The notes: generated by a model not told the origin, from the sequence alone. DNA of 64,000 nt from JAPHTQ01 sp050288165 (GCA_050288165.1 JBNKDG010000001.1:292687-356686); one strand, 5' to 3'; shown: positions 43,501 to 51,170, counted from the stretch's first letter. Made by a program: numbers and translations.

Positions 43501-43580
43501 CGGTAGTCGATGCCTGTCTGGCGGTATTCAGTGATCCCATGGATATGCTGCCCTGGATCGAGGCGACCAAGGTTCACTGA
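40548..43580 (+). CDS. sensor protein: PhnD-like periplasmic domain, PAS, GAF, PAS and HD-GYP phosphodiesterase
   Basis: This protein of about 1010 residues has a signal peptide (LLFLIGSLLVTTGVQA), a PhnD-like periplasmic binding domain (about 27-300; ITVRIGVLAKRGEEQTINRW, YTVFGGVIFTRADN), one membrane helix (about 315-335), a coiled coil, PAS, GAF and PAS domains and a C-terminal HD-GYP domain. The HD-GYP residues are complete (HQERVAEL, LIHDIGKISIP, HHERLDGSGYPQG), so it should hydrolyse c-di-GMP. The PhnD-type domain binds phosphonate-like or other anions in relatives; the ligand is unknown. The start at 40548 fits the signal peptide best; TTG 40518 and ATG 40524 are alternatives. Confidence 0.88.
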   Translation: MVRALRPVKLLFLIGSLLVTTGVQAEITVRIGVLAKRGEEQTINRWQPTAEYLTRELSGYQFVVTPLDFVEIDEAVTSKRIDFVLANSAIYVELESRYGAGRIATMRNRNGHRGYTVFGGVIFTRADNTAINSLEDLKGVRFAAVKENSFGGYQMAWREMAQVGISPDKDTDLVFSGTHDSVVYSVLRGQADAGTVRTDTLERMQLEGKIDLAQLKILNPQRYPNFGYLCSTRLYPEWPFARLNHTADELSHAVAIALLRMPPDSSAARTGMVSGWTVPENYQPVHDLMRELRIGPYVDLGHITFADLLSNYWHWLLLTFLLLASSVSIAAYVTRINLRLREAECELIAARDHLADKVQERTAELEQSHRRLERISRDWNDAFDAIQDPIFIHDAELRIVQANPAYCLRAGHPLETMQGQPYYHFFPKMEWPMSICQQFPEQHDNESDEIRLDNGEIFVSRSFNILSADNKPRHALHILEDVTAQRRSETEMRRLNRALRTLSLCNTTLVHAEAEHELMDDICQILIEHGGYRFVWVGYDKDHTSGQHIQPASYAGHGGEFLQLLMEKSETNGVYEQAQRALRENTPVVMRDLSREEHLSTQWCKAALKSGYAAAVALPLAARGESIGVICIFSDESNVFNDQEMSLLLEMAGDLSFGIHTLRNRIKREQAEQALLQTEERYEELYENAPNAYISVSVNDGRLIQFNQALCDLLGYSRDALQQMKVFDLYADTENGLEKAKALFAKFQQGKGARDVELQMRHASGHPVWVSVSIDPMLDDQGNVVESRSMVIDISERKCAEEERVHFAEKLQRSLLQAIRAIALTIEKRDPYTAGHQERVAELAVKIGKQLGLDEYELEGLRLGALIHDIGKISIPAEILSRPGRLGPEMFSIIKTHPNNGYEIIQGVEFPWPLADMVLQHHERLDGSGYPQGLSGDDICYSARILMVADVVEAMSSHRPYRAGLGLETALDEIRQGSGTRYDSAVVDACLAVFSDPMDMLPWIEATKVH

Positions 43581-43597
43581 GGTAGCACCTTCGCACA

Positions 43598-43626
43598 AAA
43601 AAACGGCCCCTTGGGGCCGTTTCTGC
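43598..43626 (+). terminator. rho-independent terminator after the HD-GYP sensor
   Basis: AAACGGCCCC (43601-43610) pairs with GGGGCCGTTT (43613-43622), flanked by A and T runs. It lies between convergent genes and can work in both directions. Confidence 0.85.
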
Positions 43627-43642
43627 TTTCAGCTAGAAGGCG

Positions 43643-44200
43643 TTAAAGCATCCGTTTCAGGATGTCGCGCTCGCTGCCTTTCTCCTGCAGGCGATGCTTG
43701 ATCGCACCGGCCATATGCGCCAGTACCAGCAGCAGGATCACCCAGCCGCCGATTTCATGCATCTCATGCACGATGCCGCCGAACGCCTTGCTCTTGCCGA
43801 TCACTGCCGGCAGTTCAAACAGACCGAAGAACTTGATCGGAAAGCCGCCAGCGTTGGACATCAGGTAACCGCTGACCGGTAGCACGATCATCATCAGATA
43901 GAGCAGTTTCTTCAGACCCTCGACCACCATGCGCTCCTTGGCGTCAAAGGCGGCAGGCAGCGGCGGGTTGGGGCTGATGCGCAGCCATACCAGGCGGATG
44001 ACGATCAACAGCAGGGCAATCACGCCGAAGGATTTGTGCATGCCATAGAACTGGAAGGCGTATTGCTTTTGCGCATCGGTATCTCTTGGCAGGTCGGCCA
44101 TATAGATACCTACAGCAATCAGGGTGATGATGATGGCCGCCATCAGCCAGTGCATCACTTTGGAAAAGGTGCCGTATTCCGTTGCGCTGTTTTTTAGCAT
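43643..44200 (-). CDS. cytochrome b561 family protein
   Basis: The 185-residue membrane protein has four helices and the histidines expected to bind two b hemes (KVMHWLMAAI in helix 1, FYGMHKSFG before helix 2, IVHEMHEIGGW and LVLAHMAGAIKHR in helices 3-4). Family members pass electrons between quinol and partner proteins in the inner membrane, and some quench superoxide at the quinone pool. The start MLKNSATEYG (44200) was preferred over a longer frame to 44260. It stands alone, with a terminator shared with the upstream small gene nearby. Confidence 0.9.
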   Translation of the reverse strand: MLKNSATEYGTFSKVMHWLMAAIIITLIAVGIYMADLPRDTDAQKQYAFQFYGMHKSFGVIALLLIVIRLVWLRISPNPPLPAAFDAKERMVVEGLKKLLYLMMIVLPVSGYLMSNAGGFPIKFFGLFELPAVIGKSKAFGGIVHEMHEIGGWVILLLVLAHMAGAIKHRLQEKGSERDILKRML

Positions 44201-44315
44201 AGTGGTGTTCTCTCTAGTTTTAGTTAGCCAGTCTCGACCCGTCTGGTCGAAGAGTAGCATTCTGCGGGCGATGGCAACGATCTTCCGTGATCCGGATCAA
44301 AGCTGCGAACGGGCA

Positions 44316-44350
44316 CAAAAAAGCCGCCACCCCTTGCGGGTGTGGCGGCC
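44316..44350 (-). terminator. rho-independent terminator of the SOR-like gene
   Basis: On the minus strand GCCGCCAC (44349-44342) pairs with GTGGCGGC (44330-44323), followed by a run of T (A at 44317-44322 on the plus strand). It lies 14 bases after the stop codon. Confidence 0.88.
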
Positions 44351-44363
44351 AACGGGGGAGTAA

Positions 44364-44813
44364 TCAGGCGGCGTAGGCTTCCTTGGCCTTGCGTGCCGCT
44401 TCGGCCTGCTCCGCACTGTAGGCGGCACCGGACCAGAGCATCTCGTAGGCGATCTCCTCGTTACCGTTTTCGCACAGCTCCAGCACATCCTGGAACAGCG
44501 GCTGGAAGGTTTCCGAACGGTGCGATTGCTCGTGTTCCTCGAACGATTTCCAGAAGGTAATGATCAGCGCCTCCTTGCCCTTCAGTGGACTCTCCACCGC
44601 CTGGCCGACGGTCGAGCCCTCGTTGGAGATCGCGCCGCTGTTGAGGGCGACGAAGCCTCCGACGAAGCCGGTGTCGGAGTGGTAGGTTTTGACGTTCTCG
44701 CAGAGCATGGCCACCCGCTCCTGCAGGTCGTCCACGGTGTACTCGGGTTTAAGGATGACACGGTTAATGGTTACCACGCCGTCGTGGGGGAAATTCTGAA
44801 TCAGGCCGCTCAT
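44364..44813 (-). CDS. small dimeric alpha-beta-barrel protein with a sulfur oxygenase reductase-like metal site
   Basis: The 149-residue protein has the ABM-like ferredoxin fold (strands VVTINRVILKP, FVGGFVALNSG, ALIITFWKSF). The segment TFWKSFEEHEQSH resembles the YTFWKDWKDHEEMH stretch of archaeal sulfur oxygenase reductase (SOR), whose iron is held by His86, His90 and Glu114 with the catalytic Cys31. Here His94, His98, Glu124 and Cys38 fall at almost the same spacings (4, 26 and 56, against 4, 24 and 55). It is half the length of SOR and could equally be a different ABM-fold protein with a chance resemblance. GGAGG precedes the ATG. It is monocistronic with a strong terminator. Confidence 0.6.
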   Translation of the reverse strand: MSGLIQNFPHDGVVTINRVILKPEYTVDDLQERVAMLCENVKTYHSDTGFVGGFVALNSGAISNEGSTVGQAVESPLKGKEALIITFWKSFEEHEQSHRSETFQPLFQDVLELCENGNEEIAYEMLWSGAAYSAEQAEAARKAKEAYAA

Positions 44814-44919
44814 GGGACACCTCCAATCTATGGTCTCAACGGTCCGATACCTGCTATTTCAGGAATCGCTTATATACCAATATATATTCCTGATAAAAAT
44901 AATCAAGTATTGCAGAGAA

Positions 44920-44962
44920 AAAAATAATGAGGGGGTTCCCCCTCCCGGGACGGGAGGGGGAG
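44920..44962 (-). terminator. terminator of the DegQ-type protease gene
   Basis: CCCCCTCCCG (44938-44947) and CGGGAGGGGG (44951-44960) form a 10-bp stem with a GGA loop. On the minus strand a T7 run follows about a dozen bases later (44919-44926 region). Confidence 0.7.
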
Positions 44963-44969
44963 GAGAGAT

Positions 44970-46316
44970 TTAGCGCAACAGCAGGAACAGCGCGCCACCG
45001 CGGCGTTGCAGGTTGAGCAGTAGCGCCCCCTTCGCATCGACCGCCTTCTTCAGCGCATTGATATCGCCAACCGGCTTGCGGTTGGCCTGGACGATGATGT
45101 CGCCCTTGCGCAGGCCGGAGATCATCGCCTGGCTGCTGGGGGCCACCTCGGCTACCACCACCCCGGAGACCTTACCCTTTACCGTCTCCTCGGAGATGTT
45201 GGCCAGCACGGCGCCGTCCAGTCGTGCGTGCAGCTTGCTGCCTTCGATGGAGACCAGCTTCGGCTCCTTGACCACCGCATGCAGGGTGCGCTCCTTGCCG
45301 TCGCGCAGCACCTTCATCGACACCTTCTCGCCGATACGCAGCAGGCCGATACGGGTGCGTATGTCGGAAGCATCACGAACCGGGCGCTCGTTGATCTCGA
45401 CGATAACATCGCCGGTTTTCAGCCCCGCCTTGTCTGCCGGGGAGTCGCTGGTCACCTGAGTCACCACCGCGCCGCGGTGGCGCTCAAGACCGAAGGCGGT
45501 GGCCAGTTCCGGGGTCAGGTCCTGGGCCTGGGCACCGAGGGTACCGCGTTGTACCGAGCCGTGCTCGACCAGTTGGGTCATGATGTCGTTGACCATGTTG
45601 ATCGGGATGGCGAAACCGATACCGACATTGCCGCCGCTCTTGGAGAGGATGGCGGTGTTGATCCCCACCAGTTCGCCTCGCAGGTTGACCAGCGCGCCGC
45701 CGGAGTTGCCGGGGTTAATGGAGGCGTCGGTCTGAATGAAATCTTCAAAGCCCTCGATGCCGAGGCCGGAGCGGCCCAGCGCCGAGACGATACCGGAGGT
45801 GACGGTCTGGCCTAGGCCGAAGGGGTTGCCGATGGCGACCACGAAATCACCCACCTCCAGGCCGTCGGAATTGCTGTGCGGTACCGCGGTCAGCTTCTCT
45901 GCCTTCACTTTCAGTACCGCGACGTCGGTCTCCGGATCGGAGCCCACCAGTTCCGCGGGCAGGGTGCGACCATCGGAGAGGTTCACCGATATCTCGTCGG
46001 CACCGTCGATCACGTGGTGGTTGGTAATGATGTAACCCTTGTTCGCGTCGACCACCACGCCGGAGCCAAGGCTCTGCTGGGTGCGTTCGGTTGGTTGCTC
46101 GGGCACGTTAAAGAAGCGGCGGAAGAAGGGGTCTTCCAGCAACGGATTCTGGCGGACCCGCACCGTGGTACGGGTGAAGACGTTGACCACCCCGGGCAGG
46201 GTTTTCTTCAGCATCGGTGCCAGGGTCGGAACGGGTTCACCCTGGCTATCGAAGGCGGGCAGGGCTGCGTGTAGAGGCAGGGAGACAATCAGCAATAAGG
46301 CGGCAAGGTATTTCAT
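44970..46316 (-). CDS. degQ: DegQ/DegP-type periplasmic serine protease
   Basis: This protease of about 448 residues has a signal peptide (YLAALLLIVSLPLHAALPAF), a trypsin-like domain and two PDZ domains. The catalytic triad is visible as His in IITNHHVIDGA, Asp in DPETDVAVLKV and Ser in NPGNSGGALV. DegQ/DegP proteins degrade or refold damaged envelope proteins. The length and PDZ spacing fit DegQ. ATG at 46316 gives a normal signal peptide; an in-frame TTG immediately upstream is less likely. Confidence 0.92.
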   Translation of the reverse strand: MKYLAALLLIVSLPLHAALPAFDSQGEPVPTLAPMLKKTLPGVVNVFTRTTVRVRQNPLLEDPFFRRFFNVPEQPTERTQQSLGSGVVVDANKGYIITNHHVIDGADEISVNLSDGRTLPAELVGSDPETDVAVLKVKAEKLTAVPHSNSDGLEVGDFVVAIGNPFGLGQTVTSGIVSALGRSGLGIEGFEDFIQTDASINPGNSGGALVNLRGELVGINTAILSKSGGNVGIGFAIPINMVNDIMTQLVEHGSVQRGTLGAQAQDLTPELATAFGLERHRGAVVTQVTSDSPADKAGLKTGDVIVEINERPVRDASDIRTRIGLLRIGEKVSMKVLRDGKERTLHAVVKEPKLVSIEGSKLHARLDGAVLANISEETVKGKVSGVVVAEVAPSSQAMISGLRKGDIIVQANRKPVGDINALKKAVDAKGALLLNLQRRGGALFLLLR

Positions 46317-46513
46317 CAAGGTCGTTATCCTTTTTCACTACGTCGATTATTAACGAATACGGCTTACTGACCACCGTGCTTTGCCATGAGTTCCATGCCA
46401 GGTGGCAGACCGTTCGCCCGGGATCACAATTTCTTCATCATTCTGCGACATGCCTGCAATAGTCAGTCGCTAGATTTGACCCTGTTTAAGGTACGTAAAG
46501 AAAAGCACTGAGC

Positions 46514-46532
46514 TGATTACTTTTCGTAATCA
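46514..46532 (+). promoter_or_regulatory. perfect inverted repeat upstream of ptxA, candidate operator
   Basis: TGATTACTTTTCGTAATCA is a perfect 7-5-7 inverted repeat with T-N11-A spacing inside, as expected for a LysR-type site, 25 bases before the ptxA start. It is a candidate site for PtxE or PhoB-dependent control; no Pho box match was seen. Confidence 0.5.
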
Positions 46533-46556
46533 CTTAGGTGCCTACAGGGGGTTGTT

Positions 46557-47348
46557 GTGATCACATTGCAGAATGTCAGCGTCGAGTTTCCCGGCGGAAT
46601 AACCGCGTTGCAGCCGACTTCGCTGCGACTCAATAGTGGCGAGTTTACGGTACTGCTCGGGTCGTCAGGGGCAGGCAAGTCGACATTAATGCGCTGTCTG
46701 AATCATTTGCAGCGTCCTACTGGCGGCACGGTTGCGGTAGACGGCATCGGCGAACTGAACAGCGCCGCCGCGTTACATCGTCATCGTCGCCAGACCGGCA
46801 TGATCTTCCAGCAGCACCAGCTCATCGGGCGGCAAAGTGTGTTGACCAATGTTCTGCTGGGCCGGATCGGTTACCACTCCACCCTGCGCAGCCTGTTTCC
46901 TCTGCCGCGTGCCGATCGCCATCTGGCGCTCGAATGTCTGGAGCGGGTCGGCCTGTCGCACAAGGCGCTGGAGCGGGTCGATTGTCTCAGTGGTGGTCAG
47001 CAGCAACGGGTCGGTATTGCCCGTGCTCTGGCTCAGCAACCTCGTCTGATGCTGGCCGATGAGCCGGTCGCCAGTCTCGACCCGGCCACTTCGGAACGGG
47101 TGCTGTCGCTACTACAGCGCATCTGTCGTGAGGATGGACTCGCCATGGTAGTTAGCCTGCACCAGCTCGAGTTTGCCAAAAGCTATGCCGATCGCATCGT
47201 TGCCTTGAACCACGGGAGCGTGATGTTCGACGGCGCCCCCGCCCAGTTGTCCCAGGAAGCACTTGAAAGGATTTATCAGCAAAGCCCGGCCACAAACGTC
47301 GAGCAGGCGGACGCCGCGCGTCTTGCCCCGGCGATGGCGGCCTATTGA
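46557..47348 (+). CDS. ptxA: PtxA, phosphite ABC transporter ATPase
   Basis: The 263-residue PhnC-like ATPase has Walker A GSSGAGKS, the signature LSGGQQQRV, Walker B LMLADEP and the H-loop VSLHQ. It energises import of phosphite through PtxC. It starts at GTG (46557) with AGGGGG seven bases upstream. The following ptxB, ptxC, ptxD and regulator identify this as the phosphite version rather than a phosphonate phnCDE transporter; no C-P lyase genes are near. Confidence 0.92.
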   Translation: MITLQNVSVEFPGGITALQPTSLRLNSGEFTVLLGSSGAGKSTLMRCLNHLQRPTGGTVAVDGIGELNSAAALHRHRRQTGMIFQQHQLIGRQSVLTNVLLGRIGYHSTLRSLFPLPRADRHLALECLERVGLSHKALERVDCLSGGQQQRVGIARALAQQPRLMLADEPVASLDPATSERVLSLLQRICREDGLAMVVSLHQLEFAKSYADRIVALNHGSVMFDGAPAQLSQEALERIYQQSPATNVEQADAARLAPAMAAY

Positions 47349-47377
47349 CCCAACACCTCATTAAAGTGGAGCAGACC

Positions 47378-48238
47378 ATGAAAAAGAGTATCCAGTTGTT
47401 AGGCGCCGTGCTGTTAAGTGCTGTCGCCACCTTCGCCTACGCCAAGAGTGATGCAAACCCGGACACACTCAAGGTGGCACTGCTGCCGGATGAAAACGCG
47501 GCAACTATCGTCAAGAAAAACAAACCGCTCAAGGAGTATCTGGAAAAGCGACTGCACAAAAAGATCGAGCTGGTGGTTACCACCGACTACTCCTCGATGA
47601 TTGAAGCGATGCGCCACGGCCGTCTCGACCTGGCCTACTTCGGTCCGCTCTCCTATGTGCTGGCCAAGAGCAAGAGCGATATCGAAGCCTTTGCTGCACT
47701 GAAAAAGAAAGGCAGCACCACCTACCAGGCCGTGGTGATCGCCAACAGCTCAGCGGGGATTAACGACTTTGCCGACATCCAGGGCAAGGACATGGCCTAC
47801 GGCGACACCGCCAGTACCTCCAGCCACCTGATCCCCAAGTCGATGCTGGCGGAAAAAGGGGTCTGGGCCGGTCATGATTACAAAGAGCATTTCCTCGGCG
47901 CACACGACGCGGTTGCCCTGGCGGTACAGAACGGACACGCCCAGGCCGGCGGTTTGAGCCGTCCGATCTTCGAGTCGCTGGTGTCTCGCGGTGTGATCAG
48001 TCTCGACAAGGTCAAGGTGCTGGGTTACTCCAAACCGTTCCCGCAATATCCCTGGACCATGCGCTCCAACCTGAAGCCGGAACTGAAAGAGCAGATCAAG
48101 AGCGCCTTCTACGAACTGAAAGACCCGGCGGTACTCAAGCCGTTCAAGGCCGATGCATTTGAAGCCATGGCCGACAGTGATTACGACGTGGTACGTGACC
48201 TCGGTACCCTGCTGAAGATCGACCTGGCCAAGTTCTGA
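47378..48238 (+). CDS. ptxB: PtxB, periplasmic phosphite-binding protein
   Basis: The 286-residue PhnD-superfamily binding protein has a signal peptide (MKKSIQLLGAVLLSAVATFAYA in outline, cleaved near residue 22). Typical elements are LKVALLPDENAATIV, LDLAYFGPLSYVLA and YGDTASTSSHLIPK, the last being the loop that contacts the phosphite/phosphonate oxygens in PtxB and PhnD proteins. GTGGAG lies seven bases before the ATG at 47378; an upstream TTG at 47345 lies inside ptxA. It delivers phosphite to PtxAC. Confidence 0.92.
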   Translation: MKKSIQLLGAVLLSAVATFAYAKSDANPDTLKVALLPDENAATIVKKNKPLKEYLEKRLHKKIELVVTTDYSSMIEAMRHGRLDLAYFGPLSYVLAKSKSDIEAFAALKKKGSTTYQAVVIANSSAGINDFADIQGKDMAYGDTASTSSHLIPKSMLAEKGVWAGHDYKEHFLGAHDAVALAVQNGHAQAGGLSRPIFESLVSRGVISLDKVKVLGYSKPFPQYPWTMRSNLKPELKEQIKSAFYELKDPAVLKPFKADAFEAMADSDYDVVRDLGTLLKIDLAKF

Positions 48239-48240
48239 TC

Positions 48241-49050
48241 ATGAATGGGATCCCGGTGCAAACTTTCGACGAGCTGCTGGCGCGGCAGGATCGCGCCTGG
48301 ACTCGGGGCATGATCCAGTTTGCCCTGGTGCTGGTGCTGATCGCCATCTGCTCCTGGTACGTGGGGTTGTTCGATCTGCCGCGCCTCGCCGATGGCGTAC
48401 CCAGTATCTTCAGTCTGGCGGGGGAGATGTTTCCGCCCGACTTCAGCGATGCGGAAAACTGGGTTAAGCCGTTGATCGATACCGTGGCGATGAGTATCGC
48501 GGGCACCGCACTGGCAGTTTCGTTCTCGATCCCACTAGCCTTCCTCGGGGCGCGGAACACCGCGCCCCACCCAATGGTTTATCAGGTGGCACGCGGCGTT
48601 CTTAATGCGCTGCGTGCGGTGCCTGAATTGATCATGGGCATTCTGTTTGTTGCCGCGGTCGGCTTCGGCGCTTTGCCGGGGGTGCTGGCCCTGGGTCTGC
48701 ATTCGGTGGGGATGGTGGGCAAGTTTTTTGCCGAGGCGGTGGAGCATGTCGACGAAGCGCCCATTGAGGCGGCGCGTGCCGCGGGCGCCACACCGCTACA
48801 GGTGATCCTGCATGGGGTGTTGCCGCAGGTGCTGCCGCAGATGGCAGACATCTCCATCTACCGCTGGGAATACAACTTCCGTGCTTCCACGGTGATGGGC
48901 ATGGTCGGAGCCGGTGGTATCGGTTTCGAACTGATTAGCTCGCTGCGCATTCTGCAATATCAGGACGTTTCAGCCCTGCTGCTGGTGATTCTGGTGATGG
49001 TTACCCTGGTCGACAGTTTCAGCGGTTACCTGCGCAAACGTTTCAAATAA
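48241..49050 (+). CDS. ptxC: PtxC, phosphite ABC transporter permease
   Basis: This 269-residue inner-membrane permease of the PhnE type has about six helices and the EAA loop around VDEAPIEAARAAGATPLQVI that docks on PtxA. It starts two bases after the ptxB stop. Together with PtxA and PtxB it makes a complete transporter. Confidence 0.93.
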   Translation: MNGIPVQTFDELLARQDRAWTRGMIQFALVLVLIAICSWYVGLFDLPRLADGVPSIFSLAGEMFPPDFSDAENWVKPLIDTVAMSIAGTALAVSFSIPLAFLGARNTAPHPMVYQVARGVLNALRAVPELIMGILFVAAVGFGALPGVLALGLHSVGMVGKFFAEAVEHVDEAPIEAARAAGATPLQVILHGVLPQVLPQMADISIYRWEYNFRASTVMGMVGAGGIGFELISSLRILQYQDVSALLLVILVMVTLVDSFSGYLRKRFK

Positions 49051-49063
49051 TCGGAGAGAAGTA

Positions 49064-50074
49064 ATGAGCAAACCTAAAGTGGTGCTGACCCACTGGGTGC
49101 ATCCGCAAGTGATCAATTATCTGCAGCAAAGCTGCGAAGTGGTTGCCAACGACAGCCGCGACACCCTGTCGCGTGATGAGATACTACGACGCACCGCCGA
49201 TGCCGATGCGTTGATGACTTTTATGCCTGATAGCATCGATGACGATTTTCTTGCCGCCTGCCCGCGCTTGCGGGTGGTCGGCTGCGCCCTGAAAGGTTAC
49301 GACAACTACGATGTCGATGCCTGCACCCGCCGCGGGATCTGGATCACCAACGTTCCCGATCTGCTTACCATCCCCACCGCCGAACTGACCATCGGCCTGC
49401 TCATCGGTCTGACCCGCAAGATACTGGCCGGTGATCGCTTTATCCGTTCAGGTGAGTTCAACGGTTGGCGGCCAGCACTTTATGGTGCGGGGCTTACCGG
49501 CAAAACCCTCGGCATCATCGGCATGGGCGCGGTAGGACAGGCCATTGCCCGACGTCTGCAGGGCTACGAAATGAAGCTGCTCTACACCGATCCGCAGCCG
49601 CTCGAGCATGACAACGAGGTGCGTTGGGGATTGACCGCAGTACCGCTGGAGGCACTGCTGGCGCAGAGCGACTACGTGGTGCCGATGGTGCCGTTCAACG
49701 ACAGCACCCTGCACCTGATCAACCGTGAAACGCTCTCATGGATGAAGGATGGGGCTTTCCTGATCAATACCTGCCGCGGCTCGGTAGTCGACGAACAGGC
49801 GGTGATCGCGGCGCTGGCCGATGGGCGACTCAGCGGCTACGCCGCCGACGTGTTTGAACTGGAAGAGTGGGCTCGCGCGGATCGTCCGCGCACCATTCCG
49901 CAGGCGCTGCTCGATGAGACGGAACGCACGCTGTTTACGCCGCACATCGGCTCTGCCGTCGACGAGGTGCGCCTGGAGATCGCCATGGAGGCGGCGCGCA
50001 ATATCGTTCAGGCACTCAGTGGTGAACGACCGCAGGGCGCCATCAATTCACCGGTGATGGAGATGCGGGCCTGA
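49064..50074 (+). CDS. ptxD: PtxD, NAD-dependent phosphite (phosphonate) dehydrogenase
   Basis: The 336-residue D-2-hydroxyacid dehydrogenase family member matches PtxD of Pseudomonas stutzeri in length and in key stretches: VVGCALKGYDNYDVDACT with the active-site Lys, the Rossmann GMGAVGQAIA, NTCRGSVVDE with the catalytic Arg, FELEEWARADRPR with the Glu and FTPHIGSAV with the His. Asp in LLYTDPQ, at the place of Glu175 in the P. stutzeri enzyme, favours NAD over NADP. It oxidises phosphite to phosphate in the cytoplasm. GGAGAGA precedes the ATG, and its stop overlaps the start of the regulator gene. Confidence 0.95.
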   Translation: MSKPKVVLTHWVHPQVINYLQQSCEVVANDSRDTLSRDEILRRTADADALMTFMPDSIDDDFLAACPRLRVVGCALKGYDNYDVDACTRRGIWITNVPDLLTIPTAELTIGLLIGLTRKILAGDRFIRSGEFNGWRPALYGAGLTGKTLGIIGMGAVGQAIARRLQGYEMKLLYTDPQPLEHDNEVRWGLTAVPLEALLAQSDYVVPMVPFNDSTLHLINRETLSWMKDGAFLINTCRGSVVDEQAVIAALADGRLSGYAADVFELEEWARADRPRTIPQALLDETERTLFTPHIGSAVDEVRLEIAMEAARNIVQALSGERPQGAINSPVMEMRA

Positions 50075-50952
50075 TACACCTTAACCTGGAACAGATCGCC
50101 ACCTTTGTCGCGCTGGTGCGCAGCGGCAACTTCCGTGCTGCCGCTGCCGCCCGCAACCTCACCCAGGGGGCGGTATCGCAGCAGATCAAAAAACTGGAAG
50201 CGACTATCGGCGCGCCGCTACTGGTACGTGGACAGCGTGGCTGTACCCCAACCCCGGACGGGGAAAAGCTGTTGCCCCATGCGGAGAGCCTGTTGCGTCT
50301 CAACGGACGGGCGCTGGAAGCGGTGCGCCGGACCCACGTCAGGGTCGGCGCCAGCTCCAACATCGGCACCTATCTGCTACAGCCTTACATCAAGGCGTTT
50401 ATCGAAAGGGAAGCGTCCGCCTGTGATGTCGACGTGTTGATTCGACAAAACCCGCAGGTGGCGGAGAAGGTAGAGAATGGCGAGGTCGACGTCGCCGTGA
50501 TGGAGTGGTGGGACGGGCGGCCCGGTTGCCAGGCGGCGCTGTGGCGACGTGAGGAACTGGTGGTGATCGTGCCACCGGATCACGCCTGGGCCGGGATGAA
50601 TGTCATTCCCGCCAGTCTGCTCACTGAGGCGCCGATGCTCGGCGGCGAGGCGGGGACCGGCACCGGGCGGCTGCTGACCCGCTATCTGGGTGATGCGGTC
50701 ACCGAGATGAAACCGGCGATGAATCTCGGCAGTACCGAGGCGGTCAAGCAGTGGGTCAAGGCAGGGCTGGGGGTGTCGCTGGTACTGGCAGGCACCGTCG
50801 AGCGGGAGTGCCGCGATGGCTTGCTTTGCGCCATCCCCCTGGAAGGAGAGCCACTATATAAGGAGCTCTACGTGATCTGGCGCGACGGCCTGCCACCGCA
50901 GAATCTCTCCAGGCGCTTCGCCGAGCGGTTGCTGGCGGAAAACGCGGCCTGA
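50071..50952 (+). CDS. ptxE: PtxE-like LysR-family regulator, apparent CTG start
   Basis: The LysR regulator of about 293 residues has a winged helix (LNLEQIATFVALVRSGNF, AAAARNLTQGAVSQQIKKLE) and an effector domain reaching residue 290. The conserved first helix begins upstream of the first GTG (50116), and no ATG, GTG or TTG exists in frame between it and the ptxD stop. The CTG at 50071 forms a CTGA overlap with the ptxD stop, with GGAG eight bases upstream, and gives the normal N-terminus (M)IHLNLEQIATF. It is the last gene of ptxABCDE and presumably activates the operon. Confidence 0.85.
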   Translation: MIHLNLEQIATFVALVRSGNFRAAAAARNLTQGAVSQQIKKLEATIGAPLLVRGQRGCTPTPDGEKLLPHAESLLRLNGRALEAVRRTHVRVGASSNIGTYLLQPYIKAFIEREASACDVDVLIRQNPQVAEKVENGEVDVAVMEWWDGRPGCQAALWRREELVVIVPPDHAWAGMNVIPASLLTEAPMLGGEAGTGTGRLLTRYLGDAVTEMKPAMNLGSTEAVKQWVKAGLGVSLVLAGTVERECRDGLLCAIPLEGEPLYKELYVIWRDGLPPQNLSRRFAERLLAENAA

Positions 50953-51170
50953 TGTGAACCAGGCCTTCACCACGAAGCGCACGAAGTTCACGAAGAATCA
51001 TCGACCGACGAACTGAAAAGCAGCCACGGAATACACTGAAATATAAGGCCGTCATTCCGGCGCAGGCCGGAATCCAGAGAACGAAACCGCGGATGTTGGA
51101 ATCAGCCCGGTATGACAGGAGGGAGCATCAATCACGTCCGTGCTTTCCGTGTGTTCCGTGGCTAAAAACA
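50953..51170. repeat. intergenic region with a short palindromic repeat
   Basis: ATTCCGGC (51054-51061) and GCCGGAAT (51066-51073) form a perfect hairpin inside GTCATTCCGGCGCAGGCCGG, the form of a common dispersed bacterial repeat (GTCATTCC...GGAATCCAG). No gene is seen. Confidence 0.55.
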
